Source of the DNA: Ferrimonas sp048263965
GTDB taxonomy: Bacteria > Pseudomonadota > Gammaproteobacteria > Enterobacterales > Shewanellaceae
Direction of reading: 5' to 3'
DNA length: 64,000 bases
Assembly: GCF_048263965.1 (NCBI RefSeq)
Contig: NZ_JBLXDO010000011.1
Location: forward strand, 62,001 to 126,000
Made by a program: the position numbers and the translations under genes. The notes beneath the pieces are model-generated. The model did not search any database. It saw only the letters and a program-made list of their open reading frames with translations, and had not been told where the DNA came from. Shown piece after piece: positions 8,874 through 19,127 of the stretch (positions are counted from its first letter, which is position 1; every line of letters starts with the position of its first letter).

Positions 8874-11063
8874 TTACCACCGTCGCTGGTTATACCAATA
8901 GGGAGCCAACTGTTCACTGTAGCTCAGCAGAGTCACTCCCTCGGGGTAAAAGTGAACACTGACCTGCCCCTGGCGCCCAGTGGTTTTCTGGATGGTGCCC
9001 AGCGCCCGGTAGCGCGCCTCCACCTCCTGGTGGGGGAAATGCCAACGATTGCGCCAGCCTGCCGGGTGGATCACTATCCGCGGCGACACCGCCCTGACCC
9101 AGGGCTCGGTGCTGGAGCTGCGGCTGCCATGGTGGGGAGACACCAGCACTGTGGCCCGCTCCGGACTCATTCTGGCCTCGGAAGCCGCCTCGATGTCACC
9201 GGGAAGCAGGACGCTGCGCCGCCCGTCGGAGATGCGCAGGATGCAGGAGCCATTGTTGCCCCGGTAATCAAACTTCTGCCAGGCCAGATCAAGCCCCTGC
9301 CAGTGAGTGGGGCCTCGCTTACACCCCTCTCCTGAGATCTCCTGGAGCCCAGGCCACAACCGCTTCATCGCAGCGGCCCCGCCGGCGTGGTCGTTGTCGC
9401 CGTGGGAGAGCACCAGATAATCCAGGCTGCGTATCCCCCGGCCTTTCATAAAGGGGTCGACCACCCGTTCTGCGTAGCTGAAGCCGGAGGGAAACGCCGC
9501 CCCGGTGTCATACACCAGCGCCCTGCCCTGCTTCTCCACCACCACACTCAGCCCCTGCCTTACGTCCATCACATGAACCCGCCAGTCCAGGGGCGACTCC
9601 CCAATCTGGGTCAGGAGCGTGGGGATCACCAGCACCGGCGCCAGATACCTGGCCATGGGTACGGGCGGTCGCCACACCAGCCACAAAGCCAGGGGGATCA
9701 ACACCAGGGTCATCAGGCCATGGGCCCAGCCCAGGCTGGCTCCGGGCAAAGAGTAGGCTGTGCGGGCCACCCACTCCAGGGGCCACAGGGCCAGGTCCGC
9801 CAGCCACAAACCGCCGTCGGCCAGGGGCAGGGACAACCAGCTCCACAGCGCGGCCACCAGGGTCAACGGCAGGACCACCACAGAGACCCAGGGCACCATC
9901 AGTAAGTTGGCCCACAGGGCATGGAGAGACAGGGAACCGAACCACCCCAGTTGCACCAGCCCCAGCAGCAGTGTCAGCCCGCACTGGATCCACACCAGAC
10001 TGGCCAGACGGCCACCACTCCAGCCTGGGGCCTGGGCCACCAGCAGCATGATGATGGCAACGGCACAGCAGGAGAGCCAGTAGCCTGGCCCCAACACTGC
10101 CAGGGGATCCAGCAGGAGCAGCAGCGCCGCAGCCCGCAGCAACAGCTCCCAGGGACGACCAAATCGCCCGGTGGCCAGCATCACCATGGCTGCCAGAGCC
10201 ATGATCAGGGCTCTCTGAGTCGCCAGTCCCAATCCGGCCAGCAGCGCATAGGCGATCACCCCCAGGGCCGCCAGCAACAGCACCGGCAGACGTGCACCAC
10301 CACCCTGGGAAGGAAGCAGTCGCCTTGCCAACCAGCCAAGCATGCTGACCAGCAGCAGGGCCACCAGACTCAGATGCAATCCCGAGATCGCCACCAGGTG
10401 AGTCAGCCCGGCGCCCCTCAGCTGCTGCCAGCGCTCATCGCTGAGGCCGCGGCGATCCGCCATGGCCAAGGCCCGCAGCAGATCGCCTCTGGGCAGGGCC
10501 GCCACTGCCAGCTCAAGGCTCTGAGCCAGGGGAACCCGCCAGTGGCTGTTCTGCTCCAGCGGTTCCATTGCCAGGATACGCCCCTGAGCCACCACCCTGT
10601 TGGCCAGTGCATGACGCCTCTGGTTCCAGCTAAACTGATTGAAGGTACCCATGGGGGGCCGCAACTTAACCCTCAATTGGTAGAGGTGGCCCGCCTGCCA
10701 CTGGGTCTCACCCTGGTAGCTCAACCAGATGCGGTCGGGATGGTGAAACTTCAGTGACGTTTCACCGATTCTCTCGACCTGCCATAAAGTTCGCTGGTAT
10801 AGTGCGCCGCGGGTTGGTAAAGTGAGCAGCCTTGCCACCAGCTGGTGCTCCCCCTCGTTCAGGGGCTGCGCCACAGTGATATGACGGTCGCCGTGCCAGG
10901 CGAACCAGCAGACGCCCAGCAGCATTCCGGCCAGCAACGGCCGTTGCCGCACTAGCCAGAGGGCGGCCGCTCCAATGACGACCAGTAACCCGGGAGGCAG
11001 CAACTCTGGCCAGAACAGGCCTGAGCTGATGGCTGCCACCCAACCAAGAAGAAAACTGTTCAC
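8874..11063 (-). CDS. comEC: ComEC/Rec2-family DNA internalisation channel
   Basis: The 729-residue protein has N-terminal membrane helices, a DUF4131/OB-like region, a central Competence domain of many helices (starting around GAGLTHLVAISGLHLSLVA), and a C-terminal MBL-like domain with LVLSHGDNDHAGG and VSPHHGS. It forms the inner-membrane channel for single-stranded DNA in natural transformation. I chose the GTG giving VNSFLLGWVAAIS; earlier in-frame codons would overlap the divergent DUF2062 gene. The ribosome-binding site there is weak, so the start is uncertain. It heads the msbA-lpxK run with a 104-base gap to msbA, as ycaI does in E. coli. Whether the organism is transformable cannot be told from this gene alone. 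Confidence 0.92.
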   Translation of the reverse strand: MNSFLLGWVAAISSGLFWPELLPPGLLVVIGAAALWLVRQRPLLAGMLLGVCWFAWHGDRHITVAQPLNEGEHQLVARLLTLPTRGALYQRTLWQVERIGETSLKFHHPDRIWLSYQGETQWQAGHLYQLRVKLRPPMGTFNQFSWNQRRHALANRVVAQGRILAMEPLEQNSHWRVPLAQSLELAVAALPRGDLLRALAMADRRGLSDERWQQLRGAGLTHLVAISGLHLSLVALLLVSMLGWLARRLLPSQGGGARLPVLLLAALGVIAYALLAGLGLATQRALIMALAAMVMLATGRFGRPWELLLRAAALLLLLDPLAVLGPGYWLSCCAVAIIMLLVAQAPGWSGGRLASLVWIQCGLTLLLGLVQLGWFGSLSLHALWANLLMVPWVSVVVLPLTLVAALWSWLSLPLADGGLWLADLALWPLEWVARTAYSLPGASLGWAHGLMTLVLIPLALWLVWRPPVPMARYLAPVLVIPTLLTQIGESPLDWRVHVMDVRQGLSVVVEKQGRALVYDTGAAFPSGFSYAERVVDPFMKGRGIRSLDYLVLSHGDNDHAGGAAAMKRLWPGLQEISGEGCKRGPTHWQGLDLAWQKFDYRGNNGSCILRISDGRRSVLLPGDIEAASEARMSPERATVLVSPHHGSRSSSTEPWVRAVSPRIVIHPAGWRNRWHFPHQEVEARYRALGTIQKTTGRQGQVSVHFYPEGVTLLSYSEQLAPYWYNQRRW

Positions 11064-11093
11064 CTGACTTTGTTTAGGCGATAACAAACAGCT

Positions 11094-11657
<564 letters not shown>

Positions 11658-11674
11658 GCCTGCCCCACAGTTGC

Positions 11675-11702
11675 AAAAAAGGCTCCTGAAGGAGCCTTTT
11701 TT
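11675..11702 (+). terminator. Rho-independent terminator of the DUF2062 gene
   Basis: Stem GGCTCC/GGAGCC with loop TGAA, flanked by six A and six T; symmetrical, so it could also work in reverse. Confidence 0.93.
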
Positions 11703-11785
11703 GATCGCTAATCTGCCATACCGTCCTGCCGAAATCGCCTGTCCAATTCAACGGCAAACCGCTGCTGTACCCCTGACCAAACAAC

Positions 11786-11808
11786 AGAGGCACCGGATGG
11801 GTGCCTCT
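11786..11808 (-). terminator. Probable terminator of lolCDE
   Basis: A 9-bp perfect stem AGAGGCACC/GGTGCCTCT with a 5-base loop lies 28 bases after the lolE stop. On the minus strand it is followed by the mixed T-rich run GTTGTTTGG, so termination may be only moderate. Confidence 0.65.
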
Positions 11809-11836
11809 TTATCGTTTGCCGTCTGTCACGCCCGAT

Positions 11837-13075
11837 TTATCTGAGTGCCTGAGCAGGCTCCTGGGCCGCCGCTTTCCAGGCGGGGTAGAGTGAGGCGACC
11901 ACGGTCACCAGGAAGGCCAGCACCGTCACCGACGCCACGTCACTCCAGATCAGCTGCGAAGGCAGGAAATCAATAAAATAGACATCCCCGGAGAGCAGGG
12001 TCACCCCCAGGCTCTGCTCCAGGGCCCGCACCAGATCGGACAGCCGCCAGCCCAGGGCGCTGCCAAGGGCCGCCCCCAGCAGGCAACCGGTCAGGCCGGT
12101 CAGCGCCCCCTGCACCAGGAAAGCCCCCATCACCGCCCGGCGCTCCAGGCCCATGGTGCGCAGGATGGCGATCTCCGCCTGCTTATCCCGTACCGCCATC
12201 ACCAGAGAGCAGATGATGTTGAAGCTGGCCACGGCCACCATCAGCACCAGCACCAGGTACATCAGACTGCGAATCAGCTGAATGTCGGAGTAGAGGTGTC
12301 CCTGGGTGCGGGTCCAGTCGTTCAGGTAGAGGTAGTGGGTCTGGCGATAACCCACGGCGCGAATCAGCTGAGGCGCCGCAAACAGATCGTCCAGTTTGAG
12401 TCGCAGGCCGCCAACCCCCTGGCCAAAGTCCCGTATCTGCGAGGCTCGGCTGAGGCTGGTAAAAGCCATGGTCCGGTCAATCTCGCCGCCCAGGTCGAAC
12501 AGGCCGGTCAGGGTAAACACCACCCGCTTGGGGGGGCGCTGCCCCTGCGCCACAGGCCGGGGCACCAGCAGGGTCACCTTGTCTCCCAGGGACAGATTCA
12601 GTTCGGCCGCCAGGGCTTTGCCCAGCACCAGGGGCGATGCCTCACTGGAGAGTGAGTCCCACGCCTCGGCGGACATGTAACTCTGAGCATCGGAGACCTG
12701 AGCCTCCAGCTTGGGATCCACCCCTCGCACCGACACCCCTTTGAGCTTCTCCCCCTTTTGCAGCAGGCCATTGACCAGGGTAAAGGGGGCTGCCGCGGCC
12801 ACGCCGGGTTCGCTCAGGGCATCATCCGCCATCGACTGCCAGTCGAGTATGGGGCTGTCCACCGCGATGAGCTCCGCCTGGGGCACCACCGCCAGCAACC
12901 GGTCTTTAAGCTCCCTTTCGAAGCCATTCATGGCAGAAAGCACCAGGATCAGCACAGTGACCCCCAGTGCCACCCCGATGATGGAGGAGAGGGAGATCAC
13001 CGAGATAAAACGGTTACTGTGGCGGGTGCGCAGGAAGCGCCACCCCAGTTGCCAGATCAGGGCCAGGTTCTTCAT
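11837..13075 (-). CDS. lolE: Lipoprotein-releasing ABC transporter permease LolE
   Basis: The 412-residue protein has one N-terminal membrane helix (around residues 23-48, SVISLSSIIGVALGVTVLIL), a large periplasmic domain, and three C-terminal helices ending in the FtsX-type pattern (MVAVASFNIICSLVMAVRDK, AILRTMGLERRAVMGAF). With LolC and LolD it extracts lipoproteins from the inner membrane and hands them to LolA. Assignment to LolE rather than LolC rests on its place as third gene, as in E. coli. Its start overlaps the end of lolD by 4 bases. Confidence 0.93.
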   Translation of the reverse strand: MKNLALIWQLGWRFLRTRHSNRFISVISLSSIIGVALGVTVLILVLSAMNGFERELKDRLLAVVPQAELIAVDSPILDWQSMADDALSEPGVAAAAPFTLVNGLLQKGEKLKGVSVRGVDPKLEAQVSDAQSYMSAEAWDSLSSEASPLVLGKALAAELNLSLGDKVTLLVPRPVAQGQRPPKRVVFTLTGLFDLGGEIDRTMAFTSLSRASQIRDFGQGVGGLRLKLDDLFAAPQLIRAVGYRQTHYLYLNDWTRTQGHLYSDIQLIRSLMYLVLVLMVAVASFNIICSLVMAVRDKQAEIAILRTMGLERRAVMGAFLVQGALTGLTGCLLGAALGSALGWRLSDLVRALEQSLGVTLLSGDVYFIDFLPSQLIWSDVASVTVLAFLVTVVASLYPAWKAAAQEPAQALR

Positions 13076-13755
13076 TGGGCTTCCTGTAATCGGCCGCCAT
13101 GCATCATCAGCTGACGATCCAGCCGGGAAGCCAGCTCCCGGTCGTGGGTCACCACCACGAAGGCGGTCCCCTCCTGGGCGGCCAGCTCCCGAATCAGCTC
13201 ATACACCTCTTCAGCGGTGGTCTCATCCAGGTTACCCGTGGGCTCATCCGCCAACACCAGGGCGGGCTTGTTCACCAGGGCCCGGGCGATGGCCACGCGC
13301 TGGCGCTCCCCTCCGGAGAGCTCCGAGGGTTTGTGCTCCAGGCGGTGATTCAGGCCAACCCGGTTGAGCAGCTCCTCACCCCGGGCTCTGGCCTGGGCCT
13401 TGGACTGACCGGCGATCAGCAGGGGCATGATCACGTTCTCCAGGGCAGTGAACTCCGGCAGCAGGTGGTGGAACTGATAGACAAAGCCCAGCTCACGGTT
13501 ACGCAGCTGAGTACGGGCACCATCGCTCAGGGCAAACAATTCCTGGCCCTTAAACCACACCTGGCCCTCACTGGGACTGTCCAGGGTGCCGATGATGTGC
13601 AGCAGGGTGCTTTTCCCCGAACCGGAGCTGCCAACCACCGCCAGCAGCTCGCCGGCATGCACCTCCAGGTTCAGGTCCGTCAGTACCCGGGTGGCCAGCT
13701 TACCCTCCCGATACTCTTTGCCCAGCTGCTCACAACGCAGCAACAGATCACTCAT
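13072..13755 (-). CDS. lolD: Lipoprotein-releasing ABC transporter ATP-binding protein
   Basis: A 227-residue ABC ATPase with Walker A VVGSSGSGKSTLLH (about residues 36-49), signature ELSGGERQRVAIARALV, Walker B LVLADEPTGNLD and switch His in VVVTHDRELA. It fits the MacB/LolD subfamily in length and spacing. It powers release of lipoproteins from the inner membrane with LolC and LolE. It overlaps lolC by 8 bases and lolE by 4, so all three are translationally coupled. Confidence 0.97.
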   Translation of the reverse strand: MSDLLLRCEQLGKEYREGKLATRVLTDLNLEVHAGELLAVVGSSGSGKSTLLHIIGTLDSPSEGQVWFKGQELFALSDGARTQLRNRELGFVYQFHHLLPEFTALENVIMPLLIAGQSKAQARARGEELLNRVGLNHRLEHKPSELSGGERQRVAIARALVNKPALVLADEPTGNLDETTAEEVYELIRELAAQEGTAFVVVTHDRELASRLDRQLMMHGGRLQEAQ

Positions 13756-14971
13756 AACGTAACGCCTCAGCGGGTTGAATCAGGGAAGCCCGCCAGGCGG
13801 GGTAGAGAGTGGCCAGGTAGCTGATCAGCATGGCTCCGGCCAGGATCAGGCCAATCTGGCCATAGTTTAGGATCACCGGCAAAGGCTGCCCGGGAGGCAG
13901 GAGCCAGATCCCCAGGGCGGCCATCACCCCTTGCAGGTTGAACGCCAGCGCCAGGCCGGCCAGGGCACCGATCATCACCCCCAGCAGGGTGCTGGTCATC
14001 CCCTGGACGGAGAACACCCCCATCACCGAGGCACGGCTCAGTCCCATGGTTTTGAGGATGGCGATATCGGAGGTTTTGTCGGTGACCATCATCACCAGGG
14101 CGGAGACCACGTTGAAGGCGGCGATGGCGATGATCAACGCCAGCAACATGGCCATCATGTTCTTCTCCATCTTGACCGCACTGAACAGCTGGCCGTAATC
14201 GTTGCGCCAATCCTGCACCCGAAACTCCTCCCCGAGCTGAGTCTGCAGCTGGGCGGCCAGAGACGGCGCCTTGAAGGCATCATCCAGATAGAGGCGCATG
14301 GACGCCACCCTGTCCTTGCCCAGGCGGGTGAGGCGGGCGGCATCATTGATGTGCACATAGGCCAGGTTGCCATCGACTTCGGCGCCGAGCTCGAAGACTC
14401 CAGCCAGGGTAAACACCCGCTGGCTGGGCAGGCGCCCCATGGGACCATAGACGGCGCCGGTGGCGGAGATCACCCTGACCTTGTCACCGGGCATCAGGTT
14501 GAGGCGACTGGCCAGGCGCGCCCCCATCAGAATCTGATACTGCCCGGACTGAAGATCCTGCCAGCGGCCGCTGAGCAGGTGATCGGAGACCGTTGAGAAG
14601 CCGGCCTCCTGGTCCGGATCCACCCCGAGAATCTGGGCGCCGCTGAGAGCGCCTTCACCCTGCAGCATCGCTTCGGTGCTCACAAGCGGAGTCACCCCAA
14701 CCACCCCGGGCTGAGCGGCCAGAGTTTGTTGCAACTCGTCGGGACTCGCAAGATAGCGGGATTCAGACACCAGCACCTGGGGCACGGCACCGAGCAGACG
14801 GGTCTTCAACCGCCCCTCCAGGCCATTCATCACCGAGCTGACCACGATCAGCGCAGCCACTCCCAGGGCGATACCGGCCACGGAGAAAAAGGTAATAAAG
14901 GAAACGAACTGGGTGTCCTTGCGGGCACGCCAGTAACGCAACCCGATAAGCAGGGAGACAGAAGGCGACAT
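13748..14971 (-). CDS. lolC: Lipoprotein-releasing ABC transporter permease LolC
   Basis: The 407-residue protein has the same plan as LolE: an N-terminal helix (SFITFFSVAGIALGVAALIVV), a periplasmic domain, and C-terminal helices with AILKTMGLSRASVMGVF. It is the first gene of the lolCDE operon, which fits LolC, the subunit that recruits LolA. The 70-base gap to the divergent PilZ-like gene must hold both promoters; it is AT-rich. The ribosome-binding site before the ATG is weak. Confidence 0.94.
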   Translation of the reverse strand: MSPSVSLLIGLRYWRARKDTQFVSFITFFSVAGIALGVAALIVVSSVMNGLEGRLKTRLLGAVPQVLVSESRYLASPDELQQTLAAQPGVVGVTPLVSTEAMLQGEGALSGAQILGVDPDQEAGFSTVSDHLLSGRWQDLQSGQYQILMGARLASRLNLMPGDKVRVISATGAVYGPMGRLPSQRVFTLAGVFELGAEVDGNLAYVHINDAARLTRLGKDRVASMRLYLDDAFKAPSLAAQLQTQLGEEFRVQDWRNDYGQLFSAVKMEKNMMAMLLALIIAIAAFNVVSALVMMVTDKTSDIAILKTMGLSRASVMGVFSVQGMTSTLLGVMIGALAGLALAFNLQGVMAALGIWLLPPGQPLPVILNYGQIGLILAGAMLISYLATLYPAWRASLIQPAEALRYE

Positions 14972-15041
14972 CTAACCATTTGCCAAATAGATAAGTTATC
15001 GGATAATAAAGTTATTCGCCCCCAATAGACAAGTTCAGGCC

Positions 15042-15623
15042 ATGTCCGAAACGCAACAAAGCTTTTTCAGCGTCACCTGCGAGTTCACCCTGTTCGCCGA
15101 CCCTCTGCCTGCGGACAAGCGCCTGGTGGACGCCGATACCCTGCTGACCATGATGCCACGCGCCTTCAAGCTGATGGCCCAGGTCAACGAGGTGGAACAG
15201 CGCTGTCAGCCCCTGATGGCCAGCCTGGCCCAGCATGCCGCCGAGCTGGCGGAGTACCTGAGCCTGCAAAACCTCAAGCTGGATATGGTGCTGCAGCTTC
15301 AACTGGAGAGGAGCACCGAGGCCCAGTACCGCTGCCAGGGCGTCCGCTTTGGGGGCAGCGGTGCCCAGGTACGCAGTGACCAGCCTCTGGAGCCCGGCAC
15401 CATCCTGGAGATCAAGATGCTGGTCCCCGAAGAGAATGTCGCCGTGTTTGCCGTCGCCGAGCTGACCCAGTGTCAGCCCCAGGAGGACGGCTACCTGTGG
15501 GATCTGGACTTCACCAGCATCATCGAAGCGGATCAGGAACGCCTGGTCCACGCCAGCCTGCAGGTGGAGCAGAGACTGCTTCGTGCCCGGGCCCAGGCCC
15601 GACGCGAACAGCAAACGCCCTGA
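15042..15623 (+). CDS. PilZ-like domain protein
   Basis: A 193-residue soluble protein with a helical N-terminal half (residues 1-95) and a PilZ-like beta-barrel at about 100-165. The segment VRFGGSGAQVRSDQPLEPGT corresponds to the second c-di-GMP-binding motif (usually [D/N]xSxxG), and the first motif RxxxR is not clear. It may therefore be a PilZ variant with altered or no c-di-GMP binding. It lies between lolC and mfd, where a PilZ protein is also found in Shewanella relatives (from memory). A terminator is not evident between it and mfd, but a TACAAT hexamer at 15657-15662 may be a separate mfd promoter. Confidence 0.75.
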   Translation: MSETQQSFFSVTCEFTLFADPLPADKRLVDADTLLTMMPRAFKLMAQVNEVEQRCQPLMASLAQHAAELAEYLSLQNLKLDMVLQLQLERSTEAQYRCQGVRFGGSGAQVRSDQPLEPGTILEIKMLVPEENVAVFAVAELTQCQPQEDGYLWDLDFTSIIEADQERLVHASLQVEQRLLRARAQARREQQTP

Positions 15624-15692
15624 CAAGCCGGGGTGGAAGCGTCCGCCCCCCTTGCCTACAATAGCCGCACCTAACTTCAGTAAGCCCGAATC

Positions 15693-18600
15693 ATGAGTAG
15701 TTTTTCCCCCCTGGCGCCGGCCCCCGCTGGCGCCGGATGCAAGCGCCGTCTCACCGGCCTCACCGGCAGTGCTCTCAGCCTGACCATCAGCCGCCTGGCC
15801 CGACAGCATCAGGGGGTCAGCCTACTGATCACCCAGGACACTCCCTCCGCCATGCACCTGGAGCAGGAGCTCTCCTACCTCTGCCCAGAGATGACGGTCA
15901 CCCTGTTCCCGGATCGGGAGGTGTTGCCCTACGACAGCTTCTCTCCCCATCAGGATATTGTCTCCCAGCGCCTGGAAGCCCTCTATCGCCTGCCCCAGAC
16001 CCAAAGTGGCCTGGTGATCGTTCCGGTCAACACCGCCCTGGTCAGGCTGCCGCCGGTGGATTATGTGGGCAGCAGCGTACTGCTGTTGGAGCCCGGTCAG
16101 CGCATCGATATCGAGGCCCTGCGCCATAACCTGACCCAGGCGGGCTACCACCATGTGGAGCAGGTGTATGAACATGGCGAATTTGCGGTGCGCGGTTCCA
16201 TCATCGATCTCTTCCCCATGGGCAGTGAACAGCCCCTGCGCCTGGACCTGTTCGATGACGAGCTGGAGTCCATTCGCACCTTCGACGTGGACAGCCAGCG
16301 CACCCAGGGCAGCCTGGAGCGGGTCCGCCTGCTGCCTGCGCGGGAATTTCCCACCAATGACAAGGCGATCGAAGGGTTCCGCAGCCGCTGGGGCCAGCAC
16401 TTCAGCCGCATCAGCAACGAAGCGGAGTCCGTCTATCAGCAGATCAGTCGCGGCCTGATGCCCGCCGGGGTGGAGAACTACCTGCCGCTGTTTTTCGAGT
16501 CCACCGCCACCCTGTTCGACTATCTGCCCGACCAGGTGCAGTTGATGACCGCCGGGGACATCCAGGGGGCCTGCGACAAATTTCTCTCTGACGCCACCCA
16601 GCGCTTCGACAACTACGGCGTGGATCCACTGCGGCCGCTGCTGCCCCCAAAGACCCTGTTCCTGAACACCGAAGAGCTGTTTTCCCGCCTCAAGCCACAC
16701 GGGCGCATTCAGCTCTCCCGTGAGGTCAGCGAGATCGCCAAAGAGCCCAAAGCCAAGGTGTCGGCCATCGGCGATGTGGCGGTGAACCATCAGCTCAAGG
16801 TACCCACCCAGGCCCTGGCCGAGCGGCTGGAAGGGGTAAAGCGCACCCTGTTCAGCGTCGAGTCCGAGGGACGCCGTGAAGCCCTGCTGGAGCTGCTGCG
16901 TCCCATGCAGCTGACCCTGAGCCAGTTCAACCACCTGGACCAGTTCCTCGAGAACGACGCCGCCATGGGCATCATCGTCAGCCCTCTGGAACAGAGCGTC
17001 ATGCTGGATCAGGAGGGGCTGGCCCTCATCTGCGAAGAGGAGCTGCTGGGGGGCCGGGTGCGTCAGCGCCGCCGTCAGCGCAAAACCGTCAGCTCCGACA
17101 CCCTGATCCGCAACCTGGCTGAGCTCAAGGTGGGCCAGCCCGTGGTGCACCTCAAGCACGGCGTTGGCAGCTACCAGGGACTGCAGACTCTGGATGCCGG
17201 CGGCATGAGCACCGAGTTCCTGGTCCTGGAATACAAAGACCAGGCCAAACTCTACGTGCCGGTGAATGCCCTGCACCTCATCAGCCGCTACAGTGCCGGT
17301 GAGGAGTCGGAGGTCCAGCTTAACCGCCTGGGCAGCGAAGCCTGGGACAAGGCCAGGCGCAAGGCCGCCGAGAAGGTGCGGGACGTGGCCGCCGAACTGC
17401 TGGACATCTATGCCCGCCGGGAGAGCAAGCCGGGCTTCGCCTTCGAACTGGATGAGCCTGAGTATCAGCGATTCTCCGCCGGCTTCCCCTTCGAGGAGAC
17501 CGTGGACCAGCACAACGCCATCGACGCCGTGGTGCGGGACATGCGCACCAGCAACGCCATGGACCGCCTGGTGTGCGGCGACGTGGGTTTCGGCAAGACC
17601 GAAGTGGCCATGCGCGCCGCCTTTGTGGCGGTGGCCGGAGGCAAGCAGGTGGCGGTGCTGGTGCCCACCACCCTGTTGGCCCAGCAGCACTATGAAAACT
17701 TCCGCGACCGCTTTGCCGACTGGCCGGTGCGCATCGAGGTGATGTCCCGCTTCAAGACCGCCGGCGAGCAGAAACAGGTCCTCAGCCAGTTGGCCGAAGG
17801 CAAGGTGGACATCGTCATCGGCACCCACAAGCTGCTGCAGTCGGACATCAAGTTCACCGATCTGGGCCTGCTCATCGTCGATGAGGAGCACAGGTTCGGT
17901 GTCCGCCAGAAGGAGCAGATCAAGGCACTGCGTGCCGAGGTGGATATCCTCACCCTGACCGCCACTCCCATCCCCCGGACCCTGAATATGGCCATGTCCG
18001 GCATGCGGGATCTGTCCATCATCGCCACCCCACCGGCGCGGCGACTGTCGGTGAAAACCTTCGTCCGCCCCAAGGAGGGCAACCTGATCCGCGAAGCGCT
18101 GATGCGGGAGATCCTCCGCGGCGGCCAGGTCTACTTCCTGCACAACAGCGTGGAAACCATAGAGCAATGCGCCAAGGAGCTGGCGGAACTGGTGCCCGAG
18201 GCCCGCTTCGCCATCGCCCATGGCCAGATGCGCGAACGGGAGCTGGAGCGGGTGATGAGCGACTTCCATCATCAACGCTTCAACGTGCTGGTGTGCACCA
18301 CCATCATCGAAACCGGCATCGACATCCCCAGCGCCAACACCATCATCATCGAGCGGGCTGATCGCTTCGGCCTGGCCCAGTTGCATCAGCTGCGGGGACG
18401 GGTGGGGCGCTCCCATCACCAGGCCTACGCATACCTGCTGACCCAGGGCAAGCGACTCACCAAGGACGCCAAGAAGCGCCTGGAAGCCATCGAACAGTTG
18501 GAAGACCTGGGGGCGGGCTTTATGCTGGCCACCCAGGATCTGGAGATCCGCGGTGCCGGCGAACTGCTGGGGGATGAGCAGAGCGGCCACATCGCCAAGG

Positions 18601-19127
18601 TGGGATTCAGCCTGTACATGGACATGCTGGAGCAGACGGTGGCGGCCCTTAAGGCGGGCAAGGAACCCAGCCTGGACCAGATTCTGGCTGAGCAGACCGA
18701 GCTGGAACTGAAGATTCCCGCCCTGCTGCCGGAGGAGTACATCCCCCACGTCAACACCAGACTGGCGATCTACAAGCGCATCGCCTCCTGCAACAGCATG
18801 GACGAGCTCACCGAAGCCCGGGTGGAACTGGTGGACCGTTTCGGTAAACTGCCGGACGCCACCGAGAATCTGCTGACCCTGACACGCCTGAAGCTGCGGG
18901 CCATGGCCTCCGGCATCCGCCGCATCGATGCCCACGCCAAGGGGGGCAGCATCGAGTTTGGTCCGGACACCAGTGTGACTCCGGAAATCCTCATAGGTCT
19001 GTTACAATCCCAACCTGGCCTCCTGCGGATGGATGGCCCCAATAAATTGCGCTTCCAGGGCGAGTTGCAGGAAACCCCTGCCCGCCTGGAGGCGGTGGAG
19101 CAGCTGTTAAGCCAACTGGGGATCTGA
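15693..19127 (+). CDS. mfd: Transcription-repair coupling factor
   Basis: The 1,144-residue protein has the UvrB-like N-terminal module, the RNA-polymerase-interaction (CarD-like) domain around VGQPVVHLKHGVGSYQGL (about residues 475-490), and a RecG-like helicase core. The core shows Walker A VCGDVGFGKTEVA, the DEEH box (LLIVDEEHRFGVRQKEQIK), TATPIPRTLNMA and the QLRGRVGRS motif. A C-terminal TRCF domain follows. It releases RNA polymerase stalled at DNA lesions and recruits UvrAB. Length matches E. coli Mfd. The stop overlaps the csiV start by one base. Confidence 0.98.
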   Translation: MSSFSPLAPAPAGAGCKRRLTGLTGSALSLTISRLARQHQGVSLLITQDTPSAMHLEQELSYLCPEMTVTLFPDREVLPYDSFSPHQDIVSQRLEALYRLPQTQSGLVIVPVNTALVRLPPVDYVGSSVLLLEPGQRIDIEALRHNLTQAGYHHVEQVYEHGEFAVRGSIIDLFPMGSEQPLRLDLFDDELESIRTFDVDSQRTQGSLERVRLLPAREFPTNDKAIEGFRSRWGQHFSRISNEAESVYQQISRGLMPAGVENYLPLFFESTATLFDYLPDQVQLMTAGDIQGACDKFLSDATQRFDNYGVDPLRPLLPPKTLFLNTEELFSRLKPHGRIQLSREVSEIAKEPKAKVSAIGDVAVNHQLKVPTQALAERLEGVKRTLFSVESEGRREALLELLRPMQLTLSQFNHLDQFLENDAAMGIIVSPLEQSVMLDQEGLALICEEELLGGRVRQRRRQRKTVSSDTLIRNLAELKVGQPVVHLKHGVGSYQGLQTLDAGGMSTEFLVLEYKDQAKLYVPVNALHLISRYSAGEESEVQLNRLGSEAWDKARRKAAEKVRDVAAELLDIYARRESKPGFAFELDEPEYQRFSAGFPFEETVDQHNAIDAVVRDMRTSNAMDRLVCGDVGFGKTEVAMRAAFVAVAGGKQVAVLVPTTLLAQQHYENFRDRFADWPVRIEVMSRFKTAGEQKQVLSQLAEGKVDIVIGTHKLLQSDIKFTDLGLLIVDEEHRFGVRQKEQIKALRAEVDILTLTATPIPRTLNMAMSGMRDLSIIATPPARRLSVKTFVRPKEGNLIREALMREILRGGQVYFLHNSVETIEQCAKELAELVPEARFAIAHGQMRERELERVMSDFHHQRFNVLVCTTIIETGIDIPSANTIIIERADRFGLAQLHQLRGRVGRSHHQAYAYLLTQGKRLTKDAKKRLEAIEQLEDLGAGFMLATQDLEIRGAGELLGDEQSGHIAKVGFSLYMDMLEQTVAALKAGKEPSLDQILAEQTELELKIPALLPEEYIPHVNTRLAIYKRIASCNSMDELTEARVELVDRFGKLPDATENLLTLTRLKLRAMASGIRRIDAHAKGGSIEFGPDTSVTPEILIGLLQSQPGLLRMDGPNKLRFQGELQETPARLEAVEQLLSQLGI

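Noticed and set aside
15822..18935. An open reading frame of about 1,037 codons antisense to mfd
   Set aside because: Shadow of the mfd codon bias; mfd carries unambiguous motifs on the plus strand.
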